Below, in pieces: positions 1-13,309 of a DNA stretch of 64,000 nt. The position numbers were made by a program, and so were the translations under genes. The notes beneath the pieces were generated by a model. The model was not told the origin of the DNA and made no database searches. It saw only the letters and a list, made by a program, of their open reading frames with translations. This DNA comes from Aselliscus stoliczkanus. Lineage: Eukaryota > Chordata > Mammalia > Chiroptera > Hipposideridae. The stretch covers positions 135,587,001 to 135,651,000 of the forward strand of contig CM066731.1 in assembly GCA_033961575.1 (NCBI GenBank), in the 5' to 3' direction. How positions within the stretch are numbered: the stretch's first letter is position 1; each line of letters starts with the position of its first letter.

Positions 1-827
1 GTGTTTTCAGCAATATATAACAGATTTTGAAATTCAAAATGAATGCATTATAGGCAATAAACACTACTTAATTTCAGACTTGAGTACAACAAAGCATTTA
101 AAGAGGTTCTTTTAAAAAGGTGCTGACACTGAATAAGAAGGTATTTTCATCTAGATAGATGAAATTAGACCAATTAACTTCAATTGTAATTGAACAGCCA
201 CCCTGGGAAAGCTTGTCCAAGTGAAAATGAGTATAGTCAAATTTAAGGCAAGGCATATAAGGATATCTAAAAGTATAATCTGATGCACAGTATTTCAGTG
301 TGGCCTATTACTAACACCTAGAAGTCTGTTTTAAATGTCTAGACATAACAATAAAAATAGTTACCAGGGAAAATAAAGAGAGATTCTATAATAGATGCCT
401 GTGGGATTTTCCTGTAGTGTGGAAATGATTTAAACTAACTATAAACCACCCTCCACTATCAAATAACTTTAAGATGAGTTAATATTAGTGGAGAAGTCAT
501 TCTTAATATTTTCTTAAAATGTGCTCAGATTATTCCTCAGAGCCTTATGGCTTTACTCTGCTGTAGATAAGAAATATTAAAAATAAAACAAACAAAAAAC
601 CTAAGCCCCTATTTTAAATACTCTAGGGGAGGTTGTCATTTAAAGAGGCTACTTTTCCTAATCTTGGAAACAAATAATTTATCCCTCATTGTTAATTTAT
701 GCAGATCCAGAACTTTATGTGTATATTTTATGATTTTTTTTTTTTAAATTTTGTGGAGAGGTGTTACTTACATCCAGGTTATATAGCTGTCCACCTCTGT
801 AGGCATGTATGCATATATCTGTTAATC

Positions 828-830
<3 letters not shown>
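1..830. other. AT-rich DNA, nothing recognised
   Basis: No convincing open frame, known repeat, structured RNA or regulatory element seen. Short A- and T-runs only. Confidence 0.5.
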
Positions 831-831
<1 letters not shown>

Positions 832-887
<56 letters not shown>

Positions 888-900
888 CATATATATATAT
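832..900. repeat. (TA)n microsatellite with imperfect 3' edge
   Basis: Uninterrupted alternating TA of about 48 bases, followed by an imperfect ACATACATATAT extension. Open frames reading through it give only Tyr-Ile repeats and are not genes. Confidence 0.95.
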
Positions 901-904
901 GCCA

Positions 905-1757
905 GTTCTTGGAAAAGGTTATGTTAAGAGACACATTAAATTTTCAGGAGTTTATCTGAGCACGCATTTAGTTCAGTTAGGCAGCACCAAGCCAAAGGTG
1001 GCTAGCAACATTCCACTGACTTTGTGACCAAGCTCAGGCTCGGCTGCTTGCCACTGATCAAAAGACAACAGTTGGTGGAGAGAAACGGACGTTTATTCAT
1101 AATGCTGACATTCCAGGAAGATGGCACACTGCTCTCTCAAAGGCCATTTTCTCCATTCTGACAATGGTCAGAAGGATTTATAGGCATGTAAGAAGAAGCA
1201 GAACAAAGGAAAGGGGGACTATGTCATTCCTAAGTGCTGACGTCTGGAAAATAGCCTCCTGAAATCTGGTTCATTCTGAGATAAGGTTTTCTCAGACCCA
1301 GCCATAGAGGTGTTTTTATGTTATCTTGCAACCCAGTTGCTGGCACCCAGATATCTAACAGCTGAAACAGTTTCTTTCAAGTCAGTGTTCTGGCTATTAA
1401 TTAGATTAATGAGGTATAAATGTAACTTCAGGAAAATAGAGCAGTTGAATCAGGTAAGAGAGGAAGAGAACAAAGAAAAGAATAAAAAAGAAAAATAAAC
1501 TAGATTGTTAATTTTGAAAAATATACCATCACCCTTACAACAGAAGATGGGAGAGAGAGATGGTTTATACAGTAGATGAGGCATCAAAATAAGGAAATTA
1601 TTTGATTGGCCATAACTTAAGCAGGTGGGTCATTTGGGAAAGCTGGCTGTTTGTGATTGGTTGTTCCTAAATTTGGTTTTCTTGGATTCGAGTGCATTGA
1701 TTCTAGTTTAGGTTTGGTTTGCATTTGTAGGCCACCAAAGCATTAGAACCATTTCAG
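905..1757 (-). mobile_element. Solo LTR of an endogenous retrovirus (ERV1-like), antisense
   Basis: Read on the minus strand this has LTR architecture: a start of TGAAATGG near 1756, a TATA-like CTATAAA at 1183-1177, a polyadenylation signal AATAAA at 1097-1092, then a GT/TCT-rich stretch typical of R/U5. A TG...CA-type end can be read at 1023 (minus-strand end GGTCACA), but similar-looking U5 sequence continues to about 905, so that boundary is uncertain. The purine-rich block at 1430-1500 lies inside it. No gag, pol or env coding is attached. I found no clean TSD. Family assignment is inference. Confidence 0.6.
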
Positions 1758-1759
1758 TC

Positions 1760-2690
1760 TAATAGACCCCCTTGTTTAAGTACTTTAACAGTTAGAAGAA
1801 TGGAAGCAATGTTTCAATGCCTGTAAACCCTTTCCATTTCTTGCCATATGGGGATTAAGGCACACTTGGTTCCCCTGCAGAGTACAATAGACTCTTTTAA
1901 AACTGATTTATTTAATTTCTTCTAAACACAGTTATCCCCAGGACCAATGGAAGAAGTAATCTGAATGTTAGAGAAGCATGAAATTGAGCTGCATGTGCTA
2001 ATAAGGTGGGGAGTGGAGCAAATCACGGAATTATAAGAATCTAGCCAGTTCTTTTTTTTGGCATCTCTACCTAACTTGCTATATTCTATATGTGTTTTTG
2101 CAAAAAACTGTCATTCCATGAAGATGAAACTCCAGTGAAAAATGAAAGAGATTAATTTGTGAAGTCAGACAAGGAACATAAAACCTGTGAAACTTGATAA
2201 AAAAATAATGTAAGATAAATGCAAGAAGTCATTTTAAGCTAAGAACTTGAGATTTGGGAAGTATCTAGACAACATAACTACAAACATCAAGGTTATACTT
2301 TAGAATCAGATGCTCAGTCTGAAGAATTAAAAAAATCAAGCAAAAGTTTAGTTATGGCAATAATTACAGTAGTATCAGTGTTTTGACCAGAGATGCTGCC
2401 TATGATTTGAAGGACAATTCACAAGAGCACGAGCCATTTTATAGCATGGCAGCACCTGACAACAAGAATATGTTATTATAGAAATTTTATCAGAAAAAAA
2501 AATGACTAATGAGGCTTATGTAGTGTTCTATGGAGCCAATCACCAGTCAAATTTTAATTGATTGATCTGACAATGTAGATAAAGAGTTGTTACGAGACAC
2601 TCACCAGTCCTAGATGGTTTCACTAGTGATTTACACCAAACATTAAAGGAAGATTTTTCATAACCCATTCTAGAAAATATACACATAATA
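1760..2690. other. AT-rich DNA, nothing recognised
   Basis: No repeat family or coding signal recognised between the LTR and the L1 block. Confidence 0.45.
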
Positions 2691-2699
2691 TAATGCCCC

Positions 2700-5600
2700 T
2701 CTGGTCTTATCCTTGATATAATTCCTTGTTCTTAAGTCACCTTTGTCTCAAATTAATAGCTGCTCCAGCTTTATTTAGATTAGTTTAGCATTACATATCT
2801 TTCTTTATCCATTTACCCTTAACCGATCTGTTTTATATTTATGGTAGACTTCTTGTAGACAGCATATAGTTGAGTCTTGTGTTTTATTTACTCGGACATT
2901 CTCTGACTTTTAATTGGTGTATTTAGACCATTCACATTTAAATTGTTATTCATATATTTTTATTTAATACCCTTTACATTTGTAATTGTTTTCATGTATT
3001 GCATTTATTTTTTTGTCATTTTTTTCTACTTCTTTTTCTGCCTTCTTTAGTATATGATTTGATTCTCTCTCTTCTCTTATGATAATTATACTGTTCCTTT
3101 TTTAAAAAGATAGTGGTTACTCTCAAATTTACAATACACAGTTTTAGCTAATCTAAACCCACTTTCAGTTAACACCATACCAATTCATATGTATTCAGAT
3201 ATTCCCAATTCCGCTCTCTCATCTCATGACATTGCTGTCATTCATTTCACTTGTTCCTATATTTGCCATATATTATAGATTGTTACTATTATGTTTCTAA
3301 ACAACTATCACTTGAGTCAATTAAGAATAAGCAAAATAAGATATTTTATTTTTCATTATTTATTCCCCAATATTTTTTCTTTCTTTATGTAGATCTCCGT
3401 TTGTGCTCTATGTCAGAAACCTGAAGAAATTCTTTTAACGTCTTTCAGAGTTGGTCTACTAGAGACGGATTTTCTTAGTTTTGGTTTTTCTGAGAAATTC
3501 TTTGTTTCTCTTTCACTTTTAAAGGTGATTTTGCTGGATATGGAATTCTAGGCTGGTGATTTTTCTTTTCATTTAGCGCTTCAGATACATATTCGGAGTC
3601 ACTCTTTTCTTGCATGTTTTCTGATCTGTAATTCTTGCCCTTGTTCCTCTGCAGGAAAGCTCTTTTATCCTCTAGCATCTTTCAACATTTTATTTTTGTC
3701 TTCTGTTTTTCCAACTTGAATGTAATATATCTATGAATATGGGTGTGATGTGTGTGTGTGTGTGTGTTTATGTATGCATATGCACGCATACTGGTGTTTT
3801 CTCTTCCTGGTGTTCTTTGGGCTTTCTAGATCTGAAGTGCGGAGTCTATCATGAACTTTGCAAGTTTTCAGTCATTATTACTTCAGATATTTCTTCTGTT
3901 CCATTCTCTTTTCCTTTTCCTGCTGGTATTCTAATTGTGTATTATGTTACCCAGTTTGTTATGTTTCCACAGTTTTTGGTTATATTGTTTTGTTTTCATT
4001 TCTTTTCTTTTTGTATTTCAGTTTGGGAGGAGACCTAAGTTCATGCAATTTCAAGTCTACTGGTGACCTGATTGAAGGCATTCTTCATTTCTCCTACAGT
4101 AAGTTGAATTTCTACTATTTTCTTTTGATTATTTTTATTGAGTTTCTTTCCCTCTGATTACATTTCAGTGTCTTTTTTCCCTAATTAGAATCCTTAATTT
4201 ATGAATTACAGTTATTTTAAATTATCTCTGATAATTCCAACATGTATGGCATATCTAAGTCTGGTTCTGATATTTGCTTTGTCCCTGTAGCCTGTTTTTA
4301 TTGCCTTTATCTGATTTGTCGTTTTTTTTATTGAAAGCTGAACATGTATCCCAGATACTACTAGGGACTGTGAAAAACAGGACTTTAGTGTGAGGTTTTA
4401 TGTTGGGTGGCCATTGAACTCTGTTTAATATTTCTTAAGCTGTAAACATTGGAAACCTCACATTAGTGTCCTTGTTTTTGCCTCCCCTCACTTTGGCTTC
4501 CCTTCATACTCCTCCTCAGTGAATTTTGTGTCTTGCAGTTCTTTCAGCCTTAATCTACTGCTGTTATATTGGAGCTCTTTGGGTGTTACGTGGTGTTATG
4601 TGGGAGAGAGAGATCATTCTATAATCTTCTGGTTAAAACTCAGTCTTTTAGTGGGCCTGTGCCTTGGGGATGTGACCTTTGCAAGTGTTTCTAAAGTGGC
4701 ATAGACCCCCCACCCCTACTCCACTCCTCCCCGCCTCACCTCACTCCTACCCTCCCCCGCCACCATCTCCTAGTTCCTTCCCTGGCTGCAGAGTTCTAAT
4801 TAATATTACATGAAGTCTTGACCCTTGTTGTTTGTTATTATTTCCCTCATAGATATAGAGGAAGGTTGGAGGGGATAGAGTCAGGAGAATTCTATTTATA
4901 CCTCAGTTGGGATAAGGCTCTGGCAAAGACTCTTCACGGAGAATGTAGGCCTTTGTTATGGAGAAAGTTTTGGGCTTATTTCACAATGATAATTCTACCT
5001 CTCTCTCTGCCAGAGCCAACTAGGATATATTTGAGATCTCCTTCACTATAAGAACCTTGTGGGGTTCAGGAATGTATGTGTTTGCCCCAAAGACTGCAGC
5101 CCCAAAGTTTCTCTCTCTCACATTAGTCCTCATATGACTTCTTGCTCTGAATTCATATTACTAGTATCCTTCCTAATTATTAATATCCTCCCCTCCTTTG
5201 AGAGTAGTTATTATTCTTGAGTTTTCTGTTCCAGCTACTCACTTTTTTTTTTCTTTTTCAATTTGCACTTTCTTGTCATTTTCCATAGTAGTGATATGAA
5301 ACAGGTATGTAGTATTTTTCTCCAGGGTCTTATTCTCCCTTTGATATTTTACTTAAAGTGAAGCTGGGTAGGGTTATAGGGGTGGATACTGAAGCCCAGA
5401 CTGTGATTTGGACCCTACCTATGAGAAAAGTTGAAGATTATGTCCTGGGGTAGAGCTCTCTATATACTGAAGTACTCAAATTGCTACCACCCTATCTTGC
5501 TATTTCTATCCTTGGAGAACTCCACAATTACACCCACATAGTACTCTCTTAAACTTCAAAAAGTACAGCAGTCTAAGGTGATCATCTCCTTTGATTTGAA

Positions 5601-5990
5601 TCCACTTTCCCTATAATAGGGTTGGAGGGAGGAAAAAGATATTAATTTTCAGGCTTATCTGGTCTACTTGTAATATATTCCTTTCCTGACCAGATTTTGG
5701 TGTTGCTTTGATATTAGGCCAACAAAACCTGCTTATTTTTGGCTACAGTAACTAGTTTTTGCTATATACTTGCAAAAGGATAAACAATAATCTGCCCAAG
5801 GTAATGAGATTTGGGAGAGGATGTTCAAAAGCTGCACCCAGCATATCCCCTGACAGCAGTTCCCCTCACTTTAGACTGTACTTTTTCCCTTTCCAGGAGG
5901 TTTTCTCAGAGTTTAGCATAAGTTTTTCAGAATACTCCTCTCTTTTTCTTTTATAATTTCTCCAGAGTTAAGCTTAAGCAGGGGGCCAAC
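2700..5990 (-). mobile_element. Old LINE-1 (L1M-type), 5'-side region, antisense
   Basis: The plus strand holds the reverse complement of typical L1M sequence. Around 2840-2940 is the antisense of the start-of-ORF2 segment (TTGTAGACAGCATATAG ... TTTAGACCATTCACATTTAAA). To the right follows the inter-ORF/5' region, including TCAGTCATTATTACTTCAGA near 3868 and GGGGATGTGACCTTTGC near 4665. The order is consistent with one element read right to left. A C-rich run interrupts it at 4704-4765. Open frames of up to about 100 codons here (for example 3733-4038) are chance frames on the antisense strand. The right boundary is approximate. Confidence 0.7.
3748..3768. repeat. Short (GT)n tract inside L1M
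   Basis: Roughly ten GT units within the antisense L1M segment. Confidence 0.8.
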
Positions 5991-7680
5991 ACCATGGACT
6001 ATTTGCACATATTCCAAATGTCAATTTAAATTTGGTGAAATGTAAACGAAATGCTTTCCTTGAACTGCCTCAAAGTGGAACTTTGCCTCTTTTACCGTAT
6101 GGATTTTTTGTTAGAACCTTGCTACTTAAACAAAATCTACCTTGAGTAACACAATCGTATATGTAAGGGGATGTTGGTTTATTGAAGCAGTCTTTTTTTT
6201 GAAATGGAGAGTAGTCTACTGTTCACGATTATCAAATATTATCTATAGAAATTTATTCAGTAATTCTAGGAAATGAAGGAAGACAATAAAAAAGACTATA
6301 CTCATCTGGAAAGCCACTGTCAAAGAATCTTGTCTTCATTGTCATGTAACACTTTAAGTCTAAATTTAAACAATTTATATGCACTGTGTTGTAATTTATT
6401 GTGCATATGACACTGAAAACAATTTTTGTTTCCAAACATTAAGCATAGTTAAGTAAATTCCTCTAGTCATTAATATTAAGGTTTCACTGAAACTCCTAGT
6501 TTAATTATAAATGTAATTAAGAATGTATTAAACATACCAAAAAATTTCTAAGAAAAATCAGGTAAAATGATAATTTTTTTGATTTTGATAATTGCTTTAA
6601 TAATCTCTCAAAAATCTTAGGTACCCATAACTTTTTTAAAAAACTATATTCTTGTAGGCTGTAAATATTCTATTATTAATAAATATAATAATATAAGATT
6701 ACAGTTTTCATAGGCTTCTTGTATACATGTTTCCATATGTTTATAGCATTTTATTGCTCACAAGAAAAGATGGCTCTGGGATATCAATTCTGATAAACTG
6801 TATATTTTTTCCTCCTTTGTTGTTTATATATCTTGTTGGTCAAGAAATGCAAATGTTCCAGCTAATGGGGGGGAAATGTCAAAACAAACCTGTAAATTTA
6901 ATATGGCTTGAAAGCTCCAGGGTTTAGAAACTATATATTATGGTGTCTTAAGATCATAGTTTTCTCATGATTTACAAAGGGTACTCACCTGTTTCTCAGA
7001 TAAAGCAACTTCACAAAACAAATCCACTGCTAATTTTCTTAATGACTCTGCCAGACTCACTACTATAAATCAATATATTCAAGCATGTCTTTTATAGATG
7101 ATCCTATAAAACCAAAGACTTATAGAAGATTAGACCATTATCAAAAATTTTTAGAGAGCTTTAACAGTTTAATTTCATAATTCAAAGAAGGATGGATACT
7201 GAGGAGAAAAGAAAAGAATAATACTGTTTATCAGCAAATTTTTAAAATTGGTTTTATATAGCTTAATTTTCACATTAATATAAAACAGTCTGACCAAAGA
7301 AAGTAAGGCCACAAAATTCAACATACAAAATAGACATTGTGGATTAGGCTCATTTTCTTAGCTAAGGAATTCAGTTAGCTATGGTTTTGTTATGGTTATG
7401 ATTTAGTGGTGAAATATGTATTACCTATGACCATTCATTCCTTTTCTTTTTCTTCTTCATAAACAGATATTTATTAATATCTCAGATAAAACTTGACAGT
7501 TTAAAAAAGAATAAATAAAAGCACTTGAAGTTTATTGAAAGAGTCAAATAAACAAATTTATAATATTTAAATAAAATTATATGAAAATATGGCCTTACTA
7601 CATAATAGATCATGCTTAAGTTAATAGATAGAAGTATTTCTCCTATGTTCATATTGTAACATTAAAATGTCATAATTATC
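5990..7680. other. AT-rich DNA, nothing recognised
   Basis: No gene or repeat family recognised; scattered homopolymer runs only. Confidence 0.4.
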
Positions 7681-7685
7681 CTCTT

Positions 7686-7992
7686 TGTTTGACTCACTGC
7701 TTTCTTACCAGTGATGACCCCAACCCCACTTTTATACTTCTGAATCAAGATTCTGAGATACTCAATACTAAAATGCCCTTGCATTATAAAAGATCCAGGC
7801 CTGATTTGTACAAACCTTAGCCTCTTCTCAGAAACATTCATTGTGAGCCCAGCCTTTGCAAAAATTCTTTCCCACCTTTAACCCAGAGGACCATGGTACC
7901 CCTGGTGAGCAATCTCCTTTGTTGCCATGTGTTAATAAACTTACATTTTTGGACTACAGATTGCTCTTGATGGTTGTGATTGTGTGTTACAT
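7686..7992 (+). mobile_element. Possible LTR fragment
   Basis: A TATAAAA box at 7785-7791 is followed by AATAAA at 7934-7939 and a GT/TC-rich tail ending in TGTGTGTTACA (7982-7992). This spacing resembles a retroviral LTR with R and U5. The start (TGTTTGAC at 7686) is a guess and no TSD was seen. An unrelated AT-rich stretch could mimic this. Confidence 0.35.
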
Positions 7993-8325
7993 GCCAATGA
8001 GTTGGCTCCCACTCCTGTTGACCCGATGTCCACAGATTCCTGTCCTGGACAGCCCTGCTCATCTCCTGTAGAATCATGACTAGGGCTTCTTTATTAAAGT
8101 CAATCCATTTCATATCTGGTCATCCTCTTTTCCCCTCTGACTTCTATTTTCCCAGCACTATTGTCTTTCTCAAAGAACCCTGCGTTTTCATGATGTGCCC
8201 AAAGTAGGACAACTTCAATTTTGTTATTTTTGCTTCTAGCAATGTCAAGCTTAATTTGCTCTAGGACCTACTTATTCATCTTCCTTGTGGTCCAGAGTAT
8301 CCATAGAGCTCTTCTCCAGTACCTC
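7962..8325 (-). mobile_element. RTE/BovB-like LINE, 3' end of the reverse-transcriptase ORF, antisense
   Basis: On the minus strand the translation, with some breaks, follows the C-terminal signature of RTE-clade LINEs: a YFGHIM-like motif, then a KTI-LGK motif, then a WID--KEA segment, an L-EMSRAV-DR segment, and a final block equivalent to the R(V/G)A-SR-RLDG--terminus. The frame from 8113 keeps the last three blocks. The 3' tail becomes CA-rich, as in this clade. It is diverged and 5'-truncated, joined at about 8326 to an antisense L1. It may be ancient MamRTE1-type or a separate BovB-like lineage; the sequence alone does not say. The left edge overlaps the possible LTR end. Confidence 0.6.
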
Positions 8326-9785
8326 TCTCTATCTGACTCATTTCACTTAGCATAGTACACACTAGGTTCATCCACATTACTGCAAATGGTAAGATTTTTT
8401 TTTTTAATGGCTGAGTAATGTTCCATCATATATACATACCATATCTTCCTTATTGTCTATTAATGGGCTTGCTTCCATATCTTGGTTATTATAAATAATG
8501 CTGCAATGAACATAGGGGTTCATATCTCTTTTTGAATTCGTGTTTTGGATTTCTTCAGATAAATACCCAGAAGTAGAATTGCTGGGTCACAAGATAGTTC
8601 TATTTTTATTTTTTTGTTTGAGGGCCCTCCAAACTATTTCCTATAGTGGCTACACCAATTTGCAATTGCACCAACAGTGCATGAGAATCCCTTTTCTCCA
8701 CATCCTTGCCAACACTTGTTTGTTGATTTATTGATGATAGCCATTCTGACAGGTATGAGTTAATATCTCAGCGTGGTTTTTATTTGCATTTCTCTGATGA
8801 TTAGTGATATTAAGCATCTTCATATGTCTATTGACCATTTGTATGTCCTCTTTGAAGAAATGTCTATTCAGGTCCTCTGCACATTTTTAAATTGGATTGT
8901 TGGTTTTTTTGTGTTGAGTTGTATGAGTTCTTTATAAATTTTGTATATTATCCCTTATCAGATATATCATTAGTGAATATCTTCTCCCAGTCAGCATGTT
9001 GTCTTTTCATTTTGTTGGTGGTTTCCTTTGCTGTGCAAAAATTTTTTAGTTTCATGTAGTCTCATTGGTTTGTTTTTTACCGAGGAAATATATTAAAAAA
9101 AATATTACTAAGAGCAATGTAAGAGAGGTTTCTCCTTAGGAATTTTATGATCTAGAGTGTTACATTTAAGTTTTTAATCCATTTTGAGTTTATCTTTGTA
9201 TATGGTATAAGAAATTGGTCTAGTGCCATTTTTTGAATGTAGCTGCCCAGTTTTCCCAATACCGTTTATTGAAAAGACTGCTTTTATCCCATTGTATATT
9301 CTTGCTTCCTTTGTCACAGGTTCAATGACCCTATAAGCATGGGTTTATTTCTGGGCCCTCTATTCTGTTCCATTGTTTCATGTGTTTGTTTTATTATGCT
9401 GTTTCAATTACTATGACTTTGTAGTATAGTTTTCTATTGGGTAGCATGATACCTTTTACTTGCTTTGGGCTTTGCTTGCTGCTCTTTTTGTAATTCCTTT
9501 AAGTGTAAGGTTAAGTTGTTTATTTGAGATTTTTTTTTCTTGTTTCTTGAGATAGGTCTGCATTGCTTTGAATTTCCCTCTCAGGACTGCTTTCACTGTA
9601 TCCCATAGATTTTGGGTCGTTGTATTTTCATTTTTCTCAAGGTATTTTTTTTATTTCTTCCTTGACCTCATTGTTGACCCATTCATTGTTTAATAGAACG
9701 TTATTTAGCCTCCATGTATTTGTTTTCAGTTTTATTTTCTTGCAGTTGATTTCTAGTTTCATACCATTGGGCATTATTAGATATT
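8326..9785 (-). mobile_element. LINE-1 ORF2 region, antisense, with internal deletion
   Basis: The plus strand carries the antisense of L1 ORF2: CATTTCACTTAGCATA near 8340, GGCTGAGTAATGTTCCATCA near 8410, AATTGCTGGGTCACAAG near 8577, the long ORF2 C-terminal region, and then CTCAGGACTGCTTTCACTGT near 9582, which belongs further upstream in ORF2. A jump at about 9450-9460 indicates an internal deletion. Many stops and indels; inactive. Confidence 0.85.
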
Positions 9786-9789
9786 CACA

Positions 9790-10986
9790 AAATCTATTAA
9801 CATATTAAAGATTCCAAAAATTCAGTTCTGTAAAAAACTGCTTGACTTGATTTGACCCACCCAATATTAATCATGCATTCAGTAATTTTTCAGAGTTAGT
9901 TGTTCTAGTTGCTGTGAAACCTGCTTTGAGAAATGTTGGTTTATAGACACATGAATATGTTCAAGAATAAAGAAACAAATACAGAATTCCAATTATTTTT
10001 TTATGTAAGGGAAAGTATGAATTCATTTGCAGCTTCTTAATAAATGTAAATTTTAAAGAGCGTGCTTGAATTCTACATATGTTTCCTAGTCTGCACATTT
10101 AGGTAGTAAATGCTGCCAAGAGGTCTAATAAAAATGAATCAATTTTGTAATAAACAAGAAATCAATTAGTAAATGTGCTATGTTTTCTTCCCCGCTGAGG
10201 ATAGAAGTCTGGTTATCACAACATCCTACACATATATTTGATTTTTAGCTGTACATGTTACTCTGCTGTTTTATAATGAAATATGGTATATTTTATGATA
10301 AATAAACTCATTCTAAAGTATCTACTAGTCCTTTACAAAAATTTCTTATTGATACTGATTTTGGATTCCACTACATACCCGCGTTTTATGGTCATTATCT
10401 TCATTAAGAGCCTATGGAAGGTTAACAAGATTTTTCTTAAGAAGTGCTTCAGGAAAATCTTATCTTCTCAAAGCAGCTCATAAATGAAATGCTAGCTCTA
10501 TATTTTAAAGTAAGTCAGTGTTAAAAAAAGAAAAAATAAGACATATAAAATAATTAATTTTAATAGTTTAAATTCAAATTTAGCTGAACCTTAACTGAGT
10601 ATGCTTTTGTAATATGCACATATTTTTCTGCAACTAATAAGTATGTATCATAAAATTAAGGTAGAAGGATTATGATTTTTCAAAATAGGTGGTCATATAA
10701 GGTCTTAGGCTATTATTATTTTTCTGGGGTTTTTTTTGTTTTTTTTTGTTGTTGTTGTTATCTTGTATTTAGATATGGGAAGCCCTCAGTGGTTTTCTAT
10801 TTAACCATGAGAATGACTTGGCAAGGTTTTCTGTGCTGAATAGTTATTAAAATGCTGTTTTGTACTATGTAAAGCTTTTGGAGACAGGAGCATAATTTCC
10901 TTCAGAATTGATATATAGGGCACAGGGAAAGCATTTTAGAATATGACTTTATTTTTAATTACTTAATCAAAATTACTTAGTTACCG

Positions 10987-10990
<4 letters not shown>
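9790..10990. other. AT-rich DNA, nothing recognised
   Basis: T-rich run with GTT repeats at 10725-10763; otherwise no repeat or gene recognised. Confidence 0.4.

Positions 10991-10991
<1 letters not shown>

Positions 10992-11035
<44 letters not shown>
10992..11035. repeat. (GT)n microsatellite
   Basis: About 22 uninterrupted GT units. Confidence 0.97.
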
Positions 11036-11041
<6 letters not shown>

Positions 11042-13300
11042 GATCTGAAACATTTTTTTTTCCCTTCATTCCAGGGTTTTTGCTCAAAATTTGGATTTTC
11101 TTACCAATACATTTTTTTTCCCCCAGTTGTGTTCAGGAACACTCCAAAATACTTTTCAATTAATATTTTATATATCTGAGATCCTTGCATTTTGAGCCAC
11201 CTGAGCATCTGCTGATCTTTCTGTAACCTGTTTGCAGTCAAACTGAAATTGAAGTCTGTGAAAACTTTCTCCTTTTGTCACATTCTTCTGGAAAGTAACT
11301 TTTAATTTGCCATAGGAATAAAGTCTTATTATTTCTGAGTTCTCTGGTTTGCGAAACTTTCAGTCTTTCCTTTTATCTGCAGTATCTAACATAGTTTTGA
11401 TCTAACATGGGTCTTTTGGGTATAGGTGGTATGGTGCCAGTTATTGACTTTTGTAGGTTTATGGAGACACCTTATTTCTCAGGTTTATTGAAACATGTGT
11501 ATGTGTGTGTGTGTGTTTTATTTTACTATTATGGTTTCTTTTCTGTGGGGAAACATTCAGAATCTATGGCATCACCACCATTTCGTTTCAATAGGCAAGA
11601 TGAAGCCACATAAATACTTTTAAACTTTCTTTTGTTAAACAAATATTTTGTGAAAATAAAACCAGGAGCAATAACTATATTCATCAATTTTTAAAATCTT
11701 CAATAGAGTTAATAGCAGATAAATACTTCTAAATGGGTTTTTGCAAATTGTCCTTTGAGGAGGAAACAAATGAGGTTAACATAAATGATAGTATACTAAA
11801 TCTATTTTAGTGAAATATTATTTAAAAGCAGTTAAATGGCTATGAGTCTTGATATTTTAGAACATATTTTCTTTTCTTATGGGCCAAATTTTAGGGTTGA
11901 CTGACTCATAAGGTATAAGCCTAGAAATAAGACTACTGATTCTTACAAATAAGCTAATGATGAGAAATATGGCCCAGATTTTTCTCTTGATGAAGGTCAA
12001 TGAGACCATATGGCTATATTGCAGGTGAAGTGCAGGCACATTAGCTGGTATGGGATTAAAGAGATTATCAGTGCTATGCAATGTGTTATAATTGCAGATA
12101 AATTAGGGTAAGAAATGAAGGTAAGCAGATAGATAAGGTAATTATATGAAACATAGAGGTTAAATTTGAAATTTTTCTTCTACACAGTCTCTTACCACTA
12201 AATCACATACAAGCCACATTTTTCTGAGACTGCAATGAAGATATGTATAAATATATTTCTTTAAAAATTTCTACAGCTCACATAAATTTTAAAGCCAATA
12301 AATTCTAAAAATAATGAATAAGATTAAGGAAAAGTTTCTCTTTCAATCTCTGATCTTTTTGAGTTAAAAGTATGTGGGTTGGCATCAAATGGTATTGCCC
12401 TGCCCCTCCTCTTAATAAGATGTTGCCCTCAATTTTGGTTTTCAAATGATTAAATTGATGTTACTGTAAACGGTAAAAGGCAGAAAAATGATGAAAATGT
12501 GAAGGATGGCAAAAGCAAATTAAAGGGTTTCAGGATTGAATGAAACAGTGGAAGCAAGTAATTATGTATCATAGCAGTATAAAATAAGAAAAAAAATAAG
12601 AAGCATTTACAAATCATGATCATAAAAGATTTGTGAAATTATTTCAAGAAAATGTTGTAAATATTCTCTTCCACTTATTTACTGCAAACTAATTCATTTA
12701 CATTTAAGTGTTCTATTATATTATTTTAAAACAAATTGATCTCAAGTTCAAAACTGTCAAACTAGGATATGTAGAATAAATTAAGGAATGCTATGAGTAT
12801 TTAATTTGGGTCTTAAATGGCAAGAGAATCTTTTTCAAAATTAAAATAATAAAGTTAATTTTTTAAGTAGTTTCTGAATTTTGCATTCTAGATAAAAGCA
12901 AGAGACTCAGCATGAAAAGGTGCTTGGGAGTATCAATGTTTAAGCCATGTGTACACTACTTTTTACTGAGCAAATAGTATCGTAGACGTATACTGTGAGA
13001 GATTCTTGAATGCAATTGCTAATAGTATAAGATGATGTGCAAAGAGTGACATAAATTTGTTAAATACAGAGGCAACTATATGAGTTAGAAGAAGGGAGGA
13101 TCTTAGTCAACTGGGAATGTTAAGTAATATTTCTACATTTGAGGTAAGTCCTGAAGGATAGATAGAAGGTGTACAGTCAATAAGTAAAGGTTGCATGTTG
13201 ACATAAAGTCCATTTTCAACAGAGCTTATATGCATGTGTCTATACACATATATAATACACATACACATGTATGTATAGAAATATACACATGCATCTATAT
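11036..13300. other. AT-rich DNA, nothing recognised
   Basis: A short GT tract lies at 11497-11515. No coding or repeat family assignment could be supported. An imperfect CA/TA-rich stretch runs at 13240-13300. Confidence 0.4.
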
Positions 13301-13309
13301 GTAAACATA

